A stretch of DNA of 64,000 nucleotides from Chrysomallon squamiferum (GCA_012295275.1 CM022667.1:13208416-13272415); one strand, 5' to 3'. Numbered from the stretch's first letter, positions 1-17,884 are shown. The notes: generated by a model not told the origin, from the sequence alone. Translations and numbers: made by a program.

Positions 1-835
1 AGACTTTAATTGCGTCGTTTAGCAGCTGCATTATTAGAAAAATGCCCAACAAATTTCTAAAATTTCGAACTGTTTATAGTAAAGAAGAGTAATAATATAT
101 ATATATATATATATAAAAAATAAAAGTCCGTGAAGAAGGTAGGAAAGGAACATTCTCAGTTTTACGAGCCATTTCGGACAAAGAAAGTGTTGTTCGAACA
201 CACAACCCGCAGACACACAGACACATACACACACACACCACAAAATACAAATAAAACTTGCACATTTTAATACTTACAAATACAACGTATATATATAATC
301 TTAATTCCTCTCTTAAAAAAAAAAAAAAAAAAAAAAAAAATACCATAACTAAACAGAAAAATAACATCAACTAAGAACTCTCACAAACGTACAATTTTTA
401 TGAACCAACAACTGCTCATAACGTTAACTCGTGCAGAAAGACAAGAACACCAATGCGACTTAAGACATAATAAATCCCATCTCGAAATAAATTCGTATTT
501 ATTCTCAGAGACTTGCACTGCACTGCACCGGCGCAACCCCGAGTCGCAGAGACGAGCAATAAATGATATTACTCGAGATTAAAACCATCATTCTTTCTTT
601 GCGCAGTGATAACACGTGGCATGCGGCGTAAATAAACAAGTCCTGTCCAAAACGAGCGCGCGCATTTCTCGCGCTATCTTTAATTCCCGTCTGCTTGCCG
701 CGTGTTTCGCACCTGCAGCGCTTGTCGAAGGTCGTGTCCTAGGATTTTAAACAAACACTCCGCGGTTTGAAATATAAACGACTACGTAGGAATAGCTTTT
801 GTAAACAAACATCGGACACCTGTCCTTTCACCGAC
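1..835. other. AT-rich spacer, no gene seen
   Basis: Contains a short TA run (94-114), a CA run near 211-239 and a 25-base poly-A (316-340). Bases 500-720 are more mixed and contain CpGs. The 60-codon frame at 400-582 shows no recognisable protein. Confidence 0.6.
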
Positions 836-858
836 AGAGAGAGAGAGAGAGAGAGAGA
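836..858 (+). repeat. (AG)n microsatellite
   Basis: 23 bases of pure AG, followed by a shorter interrupted AG stretch to about 876. Confidence 0.95.
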
Positions 859-1119
859 CAGCAAGGGAGAGAGAATAAGTAATAATACTAAAGCAGACCA
901 GAAGGAATACTAGCATACACTTATATATCTATTTTCTTTCGATTGATGGTTAACATTTTATTTTTTTATTTTATTTATTATTTTTTTATTTGTTATAATT
1001 TGTTAATATATGGATTTCATTTTGTAATTTATAGTGACTACATTAATTTCGTTCTGTGTCATTTCTTACCTGATAAAATGTATAAGTTGAAAAGCATCTA
1101 TAACACTGATATAATAATG

Positions 1120-1158
1120 ATAGTAGTAGTAGTAGCTGAAGTACTACTAGTAGTAGTG

Positions 1159-1190
<32 letters not shown>

Positions 1191-1204
1191 TGTAGTAGTA
1201 GTAG
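1120..1204 (+). repeat. (TAG)n trinucleotide array
   Basis: TAG/TGG triplets produce an apparent poly-Val frame. AT-rich sequence before it and poly-A after it (about 1240-1258) carry no coding signal. Confidence 0.9.
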
Positions 1205-1930
1205 CAATAAAAGAAGTAATATTCAGTTATTAATATTATAAAAAAAAAAAAAAAAAACAAGACGTAATAAACTAAAAGAAGATCATCCTTTCAAATCAAT
1301 TGCTTCTTCTTCTTCCTTTTTCGATCTTTCTTTCTTTCTTTTTTTAATTATGAAAGAGCACCAAATCGTTTCCGATCGCGTGCACATTATGACACGGGTC
1401 TGATGTCCACTGCACCCGCCAACCCCACCTGTCTGGCTAAACCAGTGGGGTGGGACAGATGGGTGTCAGTAGGTGGTTCTGTCGTCGTTACTCTGTCGGA
1501 ACCGACAGGACATCAATTCAGGTGCACGCTAGACTGCTCACCGCAGATTATTTACGCTTCACCCGCACAGACCTGTCGTAAGAGGTGTCAGTAACACACA
1601 CACGAGTTCGAAAAACAGTTTTCTGTGAGTATATATATCCTCATTGACTTGTTTATTCACTATGTACAGAACTGTATGCTTTGAGATCCAGTCCAGCACG
1701 GGTTGGTTGGTAATGAAACCTTGTGGAGAAGCTGTTAAACAGTTACTTCTTCATTTTCATACTTATTAATAAATTACTGATGTAGCAGGTCGACAAATGA
1801 TGCTCCAGTACTGATTTATTTTTTTTTTACGTTTTTTTTTTAAAGTAATGCAGTGACGACCAGACAAATGTATGTTAGTGTCAGGACTTTTCTGTATGTC
1901 TGTCTGTCAGTATGTGTGTATGTATGTGTA
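1205..1930. other. Spacer with a mixed-composition patch
   Basis: Bases 1385-1595 are GC-richer, with a 63-codon frame (1403-1594) of mixed composition. It lacks a recognisable domain, donor or homology, so I do not call it a gene. Confidence 0.5.
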
Positions 1931-1980
1931 TCTCTCTCTCTCTCTCTCCGTCTGTCTGTCTACACACACACACACACACT

Positions 1981-2028
<48 letters not shown>
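1931..2028 (+). repeat. Compound (CT)n-(CA)n-(GA)n microsatellite
   Basis: CT at 1931-1948, CA at 1962-1990 with one interruption, GA at 1991-2028. Three dinucleotide phases in under 100 bases. Confidence 0.95.
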
Positions 2029-2031
<3 letters not shown>

Positions 2032-3167
2032 TTATCAATTAAATCTTTGTACTTTTGCATCCATATATCTTCTTATTACTTTTAATTAGGATCGTAAATA
2101 CTTCTGAAGACTAAGTTGTTTACAGGCATTAGGAGTTTAATCAATAAATCAATTTTATACGTCAAAAAGAAATAAAGTATTCCAAATATATCTCCTATGT
2201 TTACCAAATATTTTAGTATCTTGATCAATAATATACCTGATCAAAAAAAAAAAAAAAAAAAAAAAAAGAGAAGGTACTTAATTACACATAATTATATTTA
2301 CAATCCCTGATCTAAAAGGCGCTGTAAGAGCGAGTTTAATTATTCTGAAAAATCCGTACGAAAAGAAAAAGAAAACGAAAACGAAAAAGGCAACTAATGC
2401 GTTTTTATTGCTAAATGTACAGTGCATTGCAATAATATTTATGTTTTCCTTATACGTTCAGCTTGTTTTATAAGAAGAAGAAAAAAAAAAAATGTACGTT
2501 TCTACAGATAGGGAAGTACAAACCTTTATCGCTGATGAATCGATCTTGCAGTTCTAGTTGGAACTGGATATAAAGAATGCACCGATGAAAACTGAGTCAA
2601 AGACCAATGAGTTTCTACGACAGTTTTGTAACGTGTTTCTTTGCCTATGGCTTAGTGCAGTTCACCGATTTACGGGTAAGCAAAGACACCGCAACCACCT
2701 TTTAGTAAACATAGATCCGCCCTTGGCTTAACCTACATTTCACATTGATTTCCTGCTGTGTTTTAATCCCATTGAAAACATTTTGATCGATATTAGTGTA
2801 TTTGATTTAATGATAATGCCTCTTTGAGCTAGTAAAACGGTATATTTTTCCTTTGATTTTTCTTCTTCTTCAATGACGTCATCTCTTGCTGAGTAAAACA
2901 CGAGAATGAATGAAAGAAACGAGTGCATCTTCTTTTTCCGCCATCATTTTTTGCAGTAAACAGCCATCGGTTTTTCCACGATATTTCAGTTAAAGAAACA
3001 AACTGAAGAATGTATGCTTGTTATCAGAGAATGAGATAGCGAATGAATGAGTGTATCAATGAAAGCATATAACGATTGCGTAATAACTCTTGAAAACATT
3101 AATGTTAGAGATTATTAAGGGTCATTCGGTATTCAGTATATAGTTCTCTCTCTCTGTAAACACATAC
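2029..3167. other. AT-rich spacer, no gene seen
   Basis: A 25-base poly-A at about 2242-2266 is the only marked feature. The 62-codon minus-strand frame at 2740-2928 has no recognisable protein character. Confidence 0.6.
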
Positions 3168-3398
3168 ATAGTAAATATGTACATAGATACCCATACTCAT
3201 ACAGATACACTCACAACATATACGTACATATCTACATACCTATCTACATACCAACCTACATACATACATTTATACGTACATACATATATACACACACACA
3301 TACATACAAACATACATACATACATACGTACACAAATACATACAAACATACATACATACGTACACAAATACATACATGCATACATACATTATTATTTT
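3168..3398 (+). repeat. (ACAT)n-rich array
   Basis: Imperfect ACAT/ACAC/TACGT tetramers, including a duplicated module (CGTACACAAATACATACA near 3328 and 3358). Both strands give long Tyr/His/Thr or Tyr/Val/Cys frames that are only repeat translations. Confidence 0.9.
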
Positions 3399-3698
3399 TT
3401 TGTTTATTGATAATTTTTATTTTATTTTATTTTATTTTTATTACATATAAATACATACATACATAAAATCATTATTACGTACACAGATATGCAAAATCGT
3501 TGGTACACGTACATGCATGCTTTGACCACACTCGTACACGTCGGTGCTAAAGTATTTCCATACAGAAAGCAGCGTTTGATCCTGTATGTTACATTACAGA
3601 TGGTGGCTTTTCCCACATAAAACAGTAAACTGCTTGAGGCACAGTTGTTCTTCGGATCGATTTACCATTATGGAACTAACATTTGACGAGAATAATGG

Positions 3699-3700
<2 letters not shown>

Positions 3701-3754
<54 letters not shown>
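3701..3754. repeat. (TA)n microsatellite
   Basis: About 50 bases of alternating TA, a likely unwinding or cruciform-prone tract. Confidence 0.95.
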
Positions 3755-3836
3755 TTTTGACGGGAGGGATTTTTTTCGTCCGTGGGAAATCATAAGAAAG
3801 AAAAACTGCATTGAAATACGATATAGACATACAGAC

Positions 3837-3839
<3 letters not shown>

Positions 3840-3928
<89 letters not shown>
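3840..3928 (+). repeat. (CT)n microsatellite
   Basis: About 89 bases of uninterrupted CT, followed by a short CA-rich tail. Confidence 0.97.
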
Positions 3929-5561
<1,633 letters not shown>

Positions 5562-5690
5562 GGAGAGACTACTGTTTAATAGTGACTCTCGTAATTTATG
5601 CAGATAAATTTTATCTCTTCCTTCTCTCTGACACACACGTACACGCCCAGAACCTGTACATCACTAACTTTAAGAATTCCGTCGTCATAT

Positions 5691-5693
<3 letters not shown>

Positions 5694-5770
<77 letters not shown>
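5694..5770 (+). repeat. (CA)n microsatellite
   Basis: 77 bases of pure CA, the longest CA run in the window. It could adopt Z-DNA. Confidence 0.97.

Positions 5771-8929
<3,159 letters not shown>

Positions 8930-9008
<79 letters not shown>
8930..9008 (+). repeat. (AG)n microsatellite
   Basis: Nearly 80 bases of pure AG after a broader purine-rich lead-in (8740-8930). That lead-in gives a long Ser/Leu/Phe frame on the minus strand. Confidence 0.97.
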
Positions 9009-9011
<3 letters not shown>

Positions 9012-9532
9012 CATCTGACATAAGACAGATGTGCTGCTTTTGTTTTTCTTTTCTTTTTTTAAATAAAACATTTCGCAAACTCTGGTCAGTGACCCAACCT
9101 AGTTTCAAACCAAGTCTCCCTTCATTCCCTCGCAATTGTTTACAACGCGTGCACGCAAATGTGAACTATCGATTAGATAGTTTACTTACTTACATAGGTA
9201 CAGGCTCGTAATCGTAACGGCAGAAACACATATAGGTTAAAGGTATAACATAAGTGTTTAAATTCGTAATCGTCTGGCTAAACAAGCTAGCTGATTCTGT
9301 AAATACTGCGTACAGAAATACATGCACTCCGTTTGCAGATGGTGCCGGTTCTGCACTTTATCAGAGGCCACTGAGAAAAGTATTAAAAAAAAAAATAAAA
9401 AAAAAAAATAGAAAAGGAAAGATAAAAGTCAAAGAAAGAAGCAGAAAATTTAGAACGTAACGTAACTGAAAAACGATATATTACGGAATTGAACAGAAAC
9501 CAAAAATATTTTTAAAAATGAATAAAAGATAA

Positions 9533-9574
<42 letters not shown>

Positions 9575-11404
9575 TTAAAAAATTAAAGCTATACCAAAAA
9601 AAAAAAAAAAAAAATGCTATGAAATGTTCAGCATCGGCGACCATATAATACGAGCCTTCGCTAAAAAGAACTTGATAATTTGCTAAGCGAATCAGATTCT
9701 ATTTTATTTAGATTTTGCTTTTGATTTGATCTGATCTGATCTGATCTGATCTTATTATTTTATTTATTTTATTTTATTTTGCTAAAGTCTTTGATTACTG
9801 TGCACTTTGTATCGAGTTAAGTGAAATTCAGATACAATATTTTGTTATATGTGACTAGATATTTATTCATGTGCCGTGTTGTTAACGCTTCAGATTATTT
9901 GTCATAGATTTCAGTCATGTGTGAAATGACGTCACATGCTCAAACGCCACCTATTAAAAAAAAAAATAATAATAATAAAATAAAATCTACAAACTTTGTA
10001 TCCAACCCATTCATTGTGTATTTAATATTAATATTAATTTGCGAAAATACATAACGATACAAAAGATTTAGAACTAAACTGTTGTTATAATTAATAATTT
10101 AATAGCTGAGACAACATAGGCTTTGGCTTGTCTGATGATGTTACCATTACATTTCACAACTGCAGTAAACGCTAGAAAGGCTTGCTTCGACAGCTATTTC
10201 GAATATTCGGCTGATAACTGATTAACTTATTTCTAAACAGAATCCGGCTTCACGCGAATTGAAAGTACAATAATTAAGACACATTCTGACTATAATAATA
10301 ATAAAAAAAATTAAAAGCTCCACACCAAAATTTCTAAAAATAATCGCAGCATCTCTCAGTAATGTGCATTTCAAACATCCTTCCAGAAATCGGCAATAAC
10401 TCTCAACATCCTTTTCACAGAAATCGCCAATAACTCTGAAATACTCCTAACGGAACGGTTGCTAATCATTGTTACAAATAGTCACAACACTTCGGAAGTG
10501 AGCTGCACAAAAAGTTAGGGAGACAATAATTAGTTAATAAACAATCCAGACGTCAAACATATTTTTTCGCGCCAAAATTGTCGCTCTTCTTTACAACAAC
10601 AAACAAAAAAAACATAAACAAAAAAAAGACGGAGGCAAAAACTAATTGTTTTTTTAGTACGTTTTCGTAATGAAATTTAAAGGTTTCGACTGGAAACGAG
10701 CAGCGAAAGCAAGTCAGCGGTAATAAATGGCTAATTACAAAGTGATATTTTTGGTGAGCTTTAATTAAGGCAATATCAGCGGCACTTGTAATGGGCAAGT
10801 ATCAAAGAAATGGAATGCGAAGAAACGAGAAATAATGAGAAAAATATTTCGGTGAATTGTAATGTTAGGTATCTCTTAAATGATTAACTGGTTGGGGTTT
10901 TTTTTTTTTTTTTTTTTATGGGCTTAAGAAGAGAAGAAGGAAGTTGTATTTTATTTCTTCTGTGATGTAATTCAAATGTGCGTATGATGGGAACGGCACG
11001 TGCAAGTCTATAAATAAATAAATAAATAAAATGAAATAATAAAACAAAACAAAGCAATACTATGCAATGCAATACAAGCAATACAATATAATACGATATA
11101 ATATAATATAATACAATACGATATAATAAAAATAAAATAAAATGAGAATTATCAATAAAGAAATAAAATAAAACAAAACGTTTCTTGTTAGATATGATAT
11201 ATGAAAGTTTAAGGAAAAAAAAAATTAAAAGCCCAGAAATATTCCTTCGAGAGAATTTGTTTCATTGATTCACTGAAGTTGAAAAAAATAAATACACAGG
11301 GCAAATAACCTGCTATTAAGATTGTGAACAGACGAAAAAAAAATAAAAATAAAATACAGGTGGTAGAGTTAACGTTCATAAAGACTGAATAAATCAGACG
11401 AAAA
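9009..11404. other. AT-rich spacer, no gene seen
   Basis: Contains (AAT)n at 9534-9570, poly-A at 9597-9614, TGATC pentamers near 9725-9751, poly-T at 10900-10918 and a degenerate AATATAATAC run near 11070-11130. No frame of protein-like composition. Confidence 0.6.
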
Positions 11405-11526
11405 CGACAAAAGCCGCCGAGCGACTGTTCCCAGTGACCACCTGCTGGAGAACCCGCCACAGTGAGAGTGTCCCCGCTCGCCTCTCCCCCGGGACGTTTA
11501 CGCCTGCGGGCACGACTTTCCTCAAA

Positions 11527-11648
11527 ATGGTCGATGCGTTTTCACAAAGGAGGAAAACGCATAATTTCAAACTACAAAACATCACTCATGGCGAGCCCGC
11601 CGTAGTTAGAAATGGATCGCAGTTTGAGAAAAACAGTCCATTTGGAAA
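11527..11648 (+). CDS. Weak candidate first exon, unknown protein
   Basis: The ATG is in a strong context (AAAATGG) right after a CpG-rich patch (11405-11526). It opens 40 codons of mixed, non-repetitive composition ending at a good donor (GAAA|GTGAGT, phase 2). The peptide starts MVDAFSQRRKTHNF and ends NSPFG. I do not recognise a family. The frame stays open upstream to 11434 and stops just past the donor. No downstream exon was identified. The CpG-rich flank plus start plus donor is suggestive, but chance is quite possible. Confidence 0.18.
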
Positions 11649-13188
11649 GTGAGTGGGTAACCATGTTTAAATTACTCTACACCAGACGTTTATACGGCAA
11701 TTAAATATGCCGGGCTATGTTCGTATGTACCTCTTGACTGCATCAGACCCTACAGGGTGGAAGTGAAAAGAAAAGAAGACTGAACCACTAGCCATTATGA
11801 AGCCACGGAGAGGATTGTCATTGTAATTTCGTCCCTCGGAAATGAGAACTAACTTAACAGAGGGCAGCGGGTTATGCAGTATATAAACATTTTTTTTTTT
11901 TTTTTTTTTTTACTATATGATTTAAGAAGTATTGAAAAAAAAATTCGTTCATTCATTTGTGTACAGAAATAGTGTACTCTTCACATTTTCAAGTAAAGAA
12001 GGGTATGAGTATTTGAAAAGTGCGTTAATAATGATGTTAACGCAATTAAAAATAAAATGGACAGGGAAAAAATAACATAAAATAAACAGAAATAAGATAA
12101 AGATATGTAGTGCGTTATTATTACTATCATTATTTGTTGTAGTAGTAGCAGTAGCAGGGGTAATGATTGTAGTAGTAGTAGTAGTAACAGTAGTGGTGTT
12201 GTTGCTGAATACCATTCTGTGTTCGTAATACAGATTGCGGATAATTAAAATCAGCAGTTTCTTAATTGTACTTTTATAACAATTATTTGAATTATGATTA
12301 CAATTCATATATTGAATTAACTGTGCTGCAAACATGAACAGGCACTGGTATACTGGTCACAAAAAGTTAAGAACGATATTAACATGTCGGTAATGTGTTG
12401 TTTTGTCATTCTGCAAGTGATGCGGACTCACTCGTACGGAGCCGCTCCTCGGATCTTTTCGGTTAGGATAATTAGGTCAATGTTTATGACGGACAGCCAT
12501 TTCCTGCATTCATACAAAGTACGACGAAAATTCACTCCGATCTTTAACTTGTTGTGTCTAATATAGTTATTTTACATTATGTATTCCGAGTTCGGTTAAA
12601 CTTTTTGTTTGATAAAGATATAATGTTGCAAAATTACTTTACCAACAGTAACAAAACAAAGGGAGATAATTAAAGTCGGTCAAAAAGGAACGGTTAAAGT
12701 CTCTGATATAGGGTTCTTTTTTTTTTTTCAATTTTTTTTTTTTTTTTCTTTCTTTTTGCAGAAGAAGCATTCAATATTCGTTATTGTCCAGGAAGATCGA
12801 CAAACAAAAGAGAACTCTTGTGACAGGACCGGAGAAAATTTCCAGTGAAAGGTCCGCACTAAATCCAAAAATGACAGCTCCGCACAAAAAGTGCTGAGTG
12901 ACAAGTGAATGAGACTTTTTTTCCTTTCACTCATTGAAGACGAATCACAGCACGTCACGGTTAATTGACAGCAACATGAATACAGCTAATTAAAAGTTAA
13001 TTAGACTCCGAACTCTGTCAGAATGGAAATTTGGTTTGGCGCAGTTTCAAGAAAATCGAGGACGAAGTGAACTTACGGTGTGAAAACTTACGTGAAGAAC
13101 AGGCTTTTTTTAAAGTCTAGAATTGTTTTGCTTATTTTTCTTGGTATAGGTAAGACTGGATTCGTCAGCAGATTATTATGAAGTGTGG
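11649..13188. other. Spacer, no gene seen
   Basis: If the candidate exon at 11527 is real, this would be its intron. It contains poly-T (11890-11911, 12728-12747) and a TAG array (12138-12200). I saw no matching downstream exon. Confidence 0.5.
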
Positions 13189-13239
<51 letters not shown>

Positions 13240-13287
13240 GTAATAATAATAATAGTAATAATAATAATTATAATAATATAATAATGA
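13189..13287 (+). repeat. (AAT)n array
   Basis: About 100 bases of AAT with a few TAGT interruptions, followed by poly-A and AAAT. Confidence 0.95.
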
Positions 13288-15639
13288 ATAAAACAAAAAA
13301 AAAAAAAAAATAAAATAAATAAATAAAAATTAAAACATACTCCATACAAACACCTCATGGAAAAAAAAATTACTCATAAATTATAATAAAATTTGATAAT
13401 AATTATAATTTACGTTTTTAAAAGTAAACCAAAATAATAAACAAATCTGAAAAACAAAGAAACCCCCAAAACAAATGTATTAAAAAAAAGTAAAAAAAAT
13501 AAAAAAATCATATAATATAAAACACAACAGCAACACTAAAGTGTCACTACAACAGCCACCACGACCACGTTCAAAAATATTACAGAACCCCGTCCCCCCC
13601 CACAAACTCTCTGGCAGCACCATATGTCCAGGTACATCACGGTTCATTGAACAGTTACGGGCAAACACGTGCACCATTGTAAGAAAAACATTAACATAAT
13701 ACTTACCTTCGCATAACTCGCTTAACACCGTCACTTTAAGAACGCGACAAAGCGTACGCGCAGCAATAATAACACTGACTTGGGCAAACCAGAGCGTAAA
13801 TAAACTTACGACTTGCGTAAAGCGTTTTTGCGTGTAAACAGCTTTGTAAATTTACGCCTCGACTGCGTGAATTACACGTATACCTAGCTGACCTTTAGCG
13901 ATCGTTTTCGTCGACCTATAAATTATTATGCAATTTTGGTTTTATTGAACTAATATCTTTGCTTTTCCTTCTTTCGTTCTTTCTTTATTTTTTCTGAACA
14001 AAGTAGCGTGTGGTCAGACATTCTTGCCATTGATAAGCGTTATATACGTATACATTTCTGATCAGAGAATGTTATTCTGTCAAAGTGTCACTGCTTAATC
14101 TTTTCAACGGCGCATTTAACATGTACAGTTATTAAATACGTCCCTGATTGACACAGAACATGTGTGTGTATATATACGTACCTTGTCACCTATCAATCTG
14201 TCTAATAGATTTATATTTCAAAACACTCTTTTATTTGCTTTAGAAGAAGTAAAAAGACCAACGTATATGCGATTAATCGATTTGTTTGAGAGAGTGTGAC
14301 TTTTTTTTTTTTTTTTTTTAAATATTTATACAACGTTCGGTCATCGCGAGAACAACCTGCTATTAGAAACAAGTGGTTAAGTCACTGGCTGTTAAACTGA
14401 ACGTACGGGGATCGCGTCTTCCTACCTTCGGTTTTCCAGGAATTATAGGGGAACATTTTTTTAACAAATAAATTCTGTATTTTGCCCTTCAGTGGTGTGA
14501 AGAAATGTCACGCTCCCGCATTCTGAGTCCACGTAAGCGTGCCTGAACCTTCAGCTAGAAGTAGGATTTATTTTTGTTAATCTCTGCTTATATTTAGGGC
14601 CGCAGTGTTAACAAGAGAGGAAACCAGTTATAATCTTTTCGTTAGCAGCAAAAGTTTTTTTTTTCACTGACATTCTTCAAACAGATACGTAATTTATACA
14701 TACACAGCATACATACATGTATATATACGCACGTACACCCATACACACATATACATATAGTTTTATTATACACTTTCACAGAATTTAAAATTAGAAAAAA
14801 AAAAAAAAAAAAAAACGGTTAATAAAGAGAAAAGACAAAAAGAAATATTTTTAACTGGAGGTATTAAAGATGAAAGATAGGAATATAAATATACAAACAA
14901 TTTTCAGTTAACATAAAATAGCTTGTGGAATATAGAAATAAACATTATTAACTATAATTAACCAATGGGCATCTTTTCAATATTGAGTGCGGAATTTTCT
15001 TGCAACACTACAGCTGCCAAAAATTAATTTGCGGTAAAAAAAAAAAAAAAAAAAAAAATCCCATAAAATAATAGTAACTTTAAAAAAAATCAGTTTGCGA
15101 TAGTCTGAGACGAAAAAGAAGTTTTTTTTTATTATTATTATTATTTTTTTAATAAATATATCAGTTAAAAAAAGTAATGAAAAGTGAAAAATGTTTCAAG
15201 TTCTTGCCAAAATACAATTTGTTAACCGAGAGTACAAAATAACGCCATAATGATATTTATTAATTCTGTTTATAATCTTTGCTCCAGGTTTTGAAAGTTC
15301 TCAAAAGGTCAGCTATATAGAATAATCTGTGGATGCGGAGAGACAGAAAAGAAAAAAGGTTTATGGGAAAGAAAGAATGTACGATTGAATAAACGAATAA
15401 ATGAAACAGAAGATAACCAAAAAACAACAACAAAAAAAACAAACAAAAATTAAAATGAATAAATTAATGAATGGATAGATGATGTACGATGAATAATGAA
15501 TAAATGAATTGATGATGGGTAAGGAACGAATGAAAAACGAATAAATAATGAATAGCTAGATGAGTGAAGGGATGAAGAATGGATAGAGCCTTAAATGCTG
15601 AACGAATATTTAATGATATTTTGTTATAATGGTATATAT
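13288..15639. other. Spacer with a SINE-like relic, no gene seen
   Basis: Apart from the SINE-like fragment near 14366, it holds poly-T (14301-14319), poly-A (14795-14814, 15036-15057) and GAATGAATAA-type degenerate repeats (15440-15600). Confidence 0.6.
14366..14560 (+). mobile_element. Decayed tRNA-derived SINE-like fragment
   Basis: Bases from about 14371 resemble a tRNA head. An A-box-like GTGGTTAAGTCACTGG is followed by an anticodon-loop-like CTGTTAA (Asn GTT type) and a degraded B box, GGGGATCGCGTC. The sequence then runs into a non-tRNA body of ordinary complexity. This order is that of a Pol III SINE derived from a tRNA. The acceptor stem is not intact, so it is not a functional tRNA. 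The 3' boundary is a guess. Confidence 0.42.
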
Positions 15640-15683
15640 ATATAGGTATATAATAATAATAATAATTATTATTATTATAATCA

Positions 15684-15742
<59 letters not shown>

Positions 15743-15745
15743 AAA
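15640..15745 (+). repeat. (TA)n, (AAT)n/(ATT)n and (AAAT)n compound array
   Basis: A small AAT/ATT palindrome near 15652-15680 is followed by about 60 bases of pure AAAT (15684-15745). Confidence 0.95.
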
Positions 15746-15785
15746 TCTTTGAAAAAGAAGAAGTAAAAAAAAAAAAAAATAAAAA

Positions 15786-15880
15786 TAAAGAAAGAAACTC
15801 TGTCATTCAACAGGTTCGAACCCGCGGCTTCGAGCACAACAGGTGGCCATATCACTCCTGGTGGCAGACGTAATAACTAC
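15786..15880 (-). mobile_element. SINE-like fragment with a B box, minus strand
   Basis: Read on the minus strand, this contains a clear B box, GGGTTCGAACCTG (15811-15823). It is preceded by CTGTTGTGCTCGAAG, which looks like a tRNA anticodon arm and variable loop, and by a GGAGTGATATGGCC A-box-like stretch. Downstream on that strand the sequence runs into poly-T and an (ATTT)n array, a common SINE tail position. The tRNA fold is imperfect, so this is a relic rather than a tRNA gene. Confidence 0.35.
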
Positions 15881-16383
15881 ACGTCATGCAGTTTCCCAAG
15901 TTTTCACCTCATTCATTCACACAGTCTGATAAAAACGCCATTTTCCTTGCTGGAAGCTATCTCAATCGCTACATTTCTTTCTTCTTCTTCTTCTTTTTTT
16001 TTTTTTTTTTTTAAAAATATATATTTTAAATGTATTTTTCTTTTAGACGTGCATATGTTTTACATCGTCAATGCAGACAGGCATAAATCTGAGTGAAGAG
16101 AGAGACTGAAAAGAAAAATGCGTTTACAGACTACAAGATGGCTATCTGAGGCGATGATTAATTTATGTACTTGCCACACATGCGCACAAGGAAGACACGA
16201 AAAATCTGTCATTTATTCGGCGGGTCTAAGCAGTACACTGGTTCCACCGCGTACAGTTCGACCAGTGCTTTTTGTGTTCTTACGCCGAAACGACAGATTG
16301 AAAGCTCTTCTCTGCTCGAAAAGATAGGAAATATAAGTTTAAATTTTGAAGCAGCCATTTTGAGATTAGAGATTACATTTTAT

Positions 16384-16400
16384 ACTACTACTACTACTAT

Positions 16401-16434
<34 letters not shown>

Positions 16435-16459
16435 GCTACTAATTATAATAATAATAATA

Positions 16460-16492
<33 letters not shown>
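16384..16492 (+). repeat. (ACT)n then (TA)n compound array
   Basis: ACT triplets (16384-16440), an AAT bridge, then 29 bases of TA (16464-16492). Confidence 0.95.
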
Positions 16493-16495
<3 letters not shown>

Positions 16496-17201
16496 AAAAT
16501 TATAATTAGATAAAAATATTTCTTAATAAAATTAAGAAATTAAGAAAGGGTGAAAACATGTTTATGCAAATTGGTATTTGACGAATTGCATTACAAGAAC
16601 ATTAATTTTAAAACAAAATGACAACGTCGACAACGATGACGATAATAATGATTGAAAAGAAAAGGCGTCTTGGATAAAACAAACAAACAAACAACACCCC
16701 CCCCCCCGACATACACAAACATAACCGCGCCTGAGCGACTTTATCCTTTAGATTTCTCCATTTAATTATGTGGTCTTTTCAAACAGTTCAAATCTGCAGA
16801 TTAAATTATAAATAAACGTTATGAGTATTTTTCAACGTCACTGCTAATGTCTTCAGACTCGATAAACTCGACTATCTCAAGATAAAGAGAAATGAAAAAA
16901 GAGAAAACGAAAGACGACAAAAACAAAACTGTTTTTTTTTTTTTTTTTTTTTTTTTTATCCTCTAAAGTTATGACTTTTATTTTCATAACTTGCCAAGCG
17001 CGCGCTACAAAACAGACGTACATTTATTTATCGGCAGACACCAGGACGAGTCAATAAACATTAAGTACCGCGAACGACCACAAACGACCGAACGTGGTCA
17101 GTGACTTTTCACGGTTCAGGAATATACCCTATTGTATTATTCTGATACCAGTTATTATGACTAATAGAGTAATCTTAGGTGTATGGTGTATGTATATATG
17201 C

Positions 17202-17218
<17 letters not shown>
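16493..17218. other. Spacer, no gene seen
   Basis: Includes an AAAC run leading into poly-C (about 16679-16708) and a 27-base poly-T (16931-16957). No protein-like frame. Confidence 0.6.

Positions 17219-17257
<39 letters not shown>
17219..17257 (+). repeat. (TG)n microsatellite after a TA run
   Basis: 39 bases of TG, directly preceded by TA (17200-17218). Frames through it read as poly-Cys/Val. A TTG run follows at 17610-17640. Confidence 0.95.
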
Positions 17258-17259
<2 letters not shown>

Positions 17260-17884
17260 AGGATTTGAACTTACTCGTTTGTGGTTTAATCTTTTATTCC
17301 GGGCGTGCGCGTGTTTTGTCGATTTGTCTGTGTGTCGCCGGGGTCAGTCGGTGCGAAACCTGTCACACGAAACAATGCGGTCAGACAAGATCTGTATCGA
17401 CAACATGAAAATTAAAATAACATTAGCCGCAAATAGCGATAGTAATAATGACACGGGCCATAACTTTTTCTACCTTTACCGGTTCAATATCACCTTTACC
17501 TCGATTCCTATTGTTCACGATGTTGTTATTGATGTTGTTGTTGATGTTGCTGATGTTGTTTTTGATATCCTTCTTGTCGTTGTTAATGTTTTTGCGGTGT
17601 CGTTGATAACGTTGTTGTTGTTGTTGTTGTTGTTGTTGTTAATGTTCGTGTAGCTATTACTGCCACTGCTGTTGTCATTATTGATGTTAATGTTAATGTT
17701 GCTGTACCTGTGCTGATGTTGTTGTTTATCACGGCTAATAAAATGAGTGTATTTGCACTGTTTATTGCATCATTAAAATATCTAAAGTATCTAAACAGTC
17801 ACATGTTGTCGTGAAATCTTGGTTAATTGTTCAAAACAATGTGGGTGTCGCTTTGGGTGCGTGCGTGTGGGTGTGTTTGAGGCT

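Noticed and set aside
16118-16327. 70-codon mixed-composition frame
   Set aside because: An overlapping frame is equally open and runs into the ACT array. No recognisable motif or splice signal.
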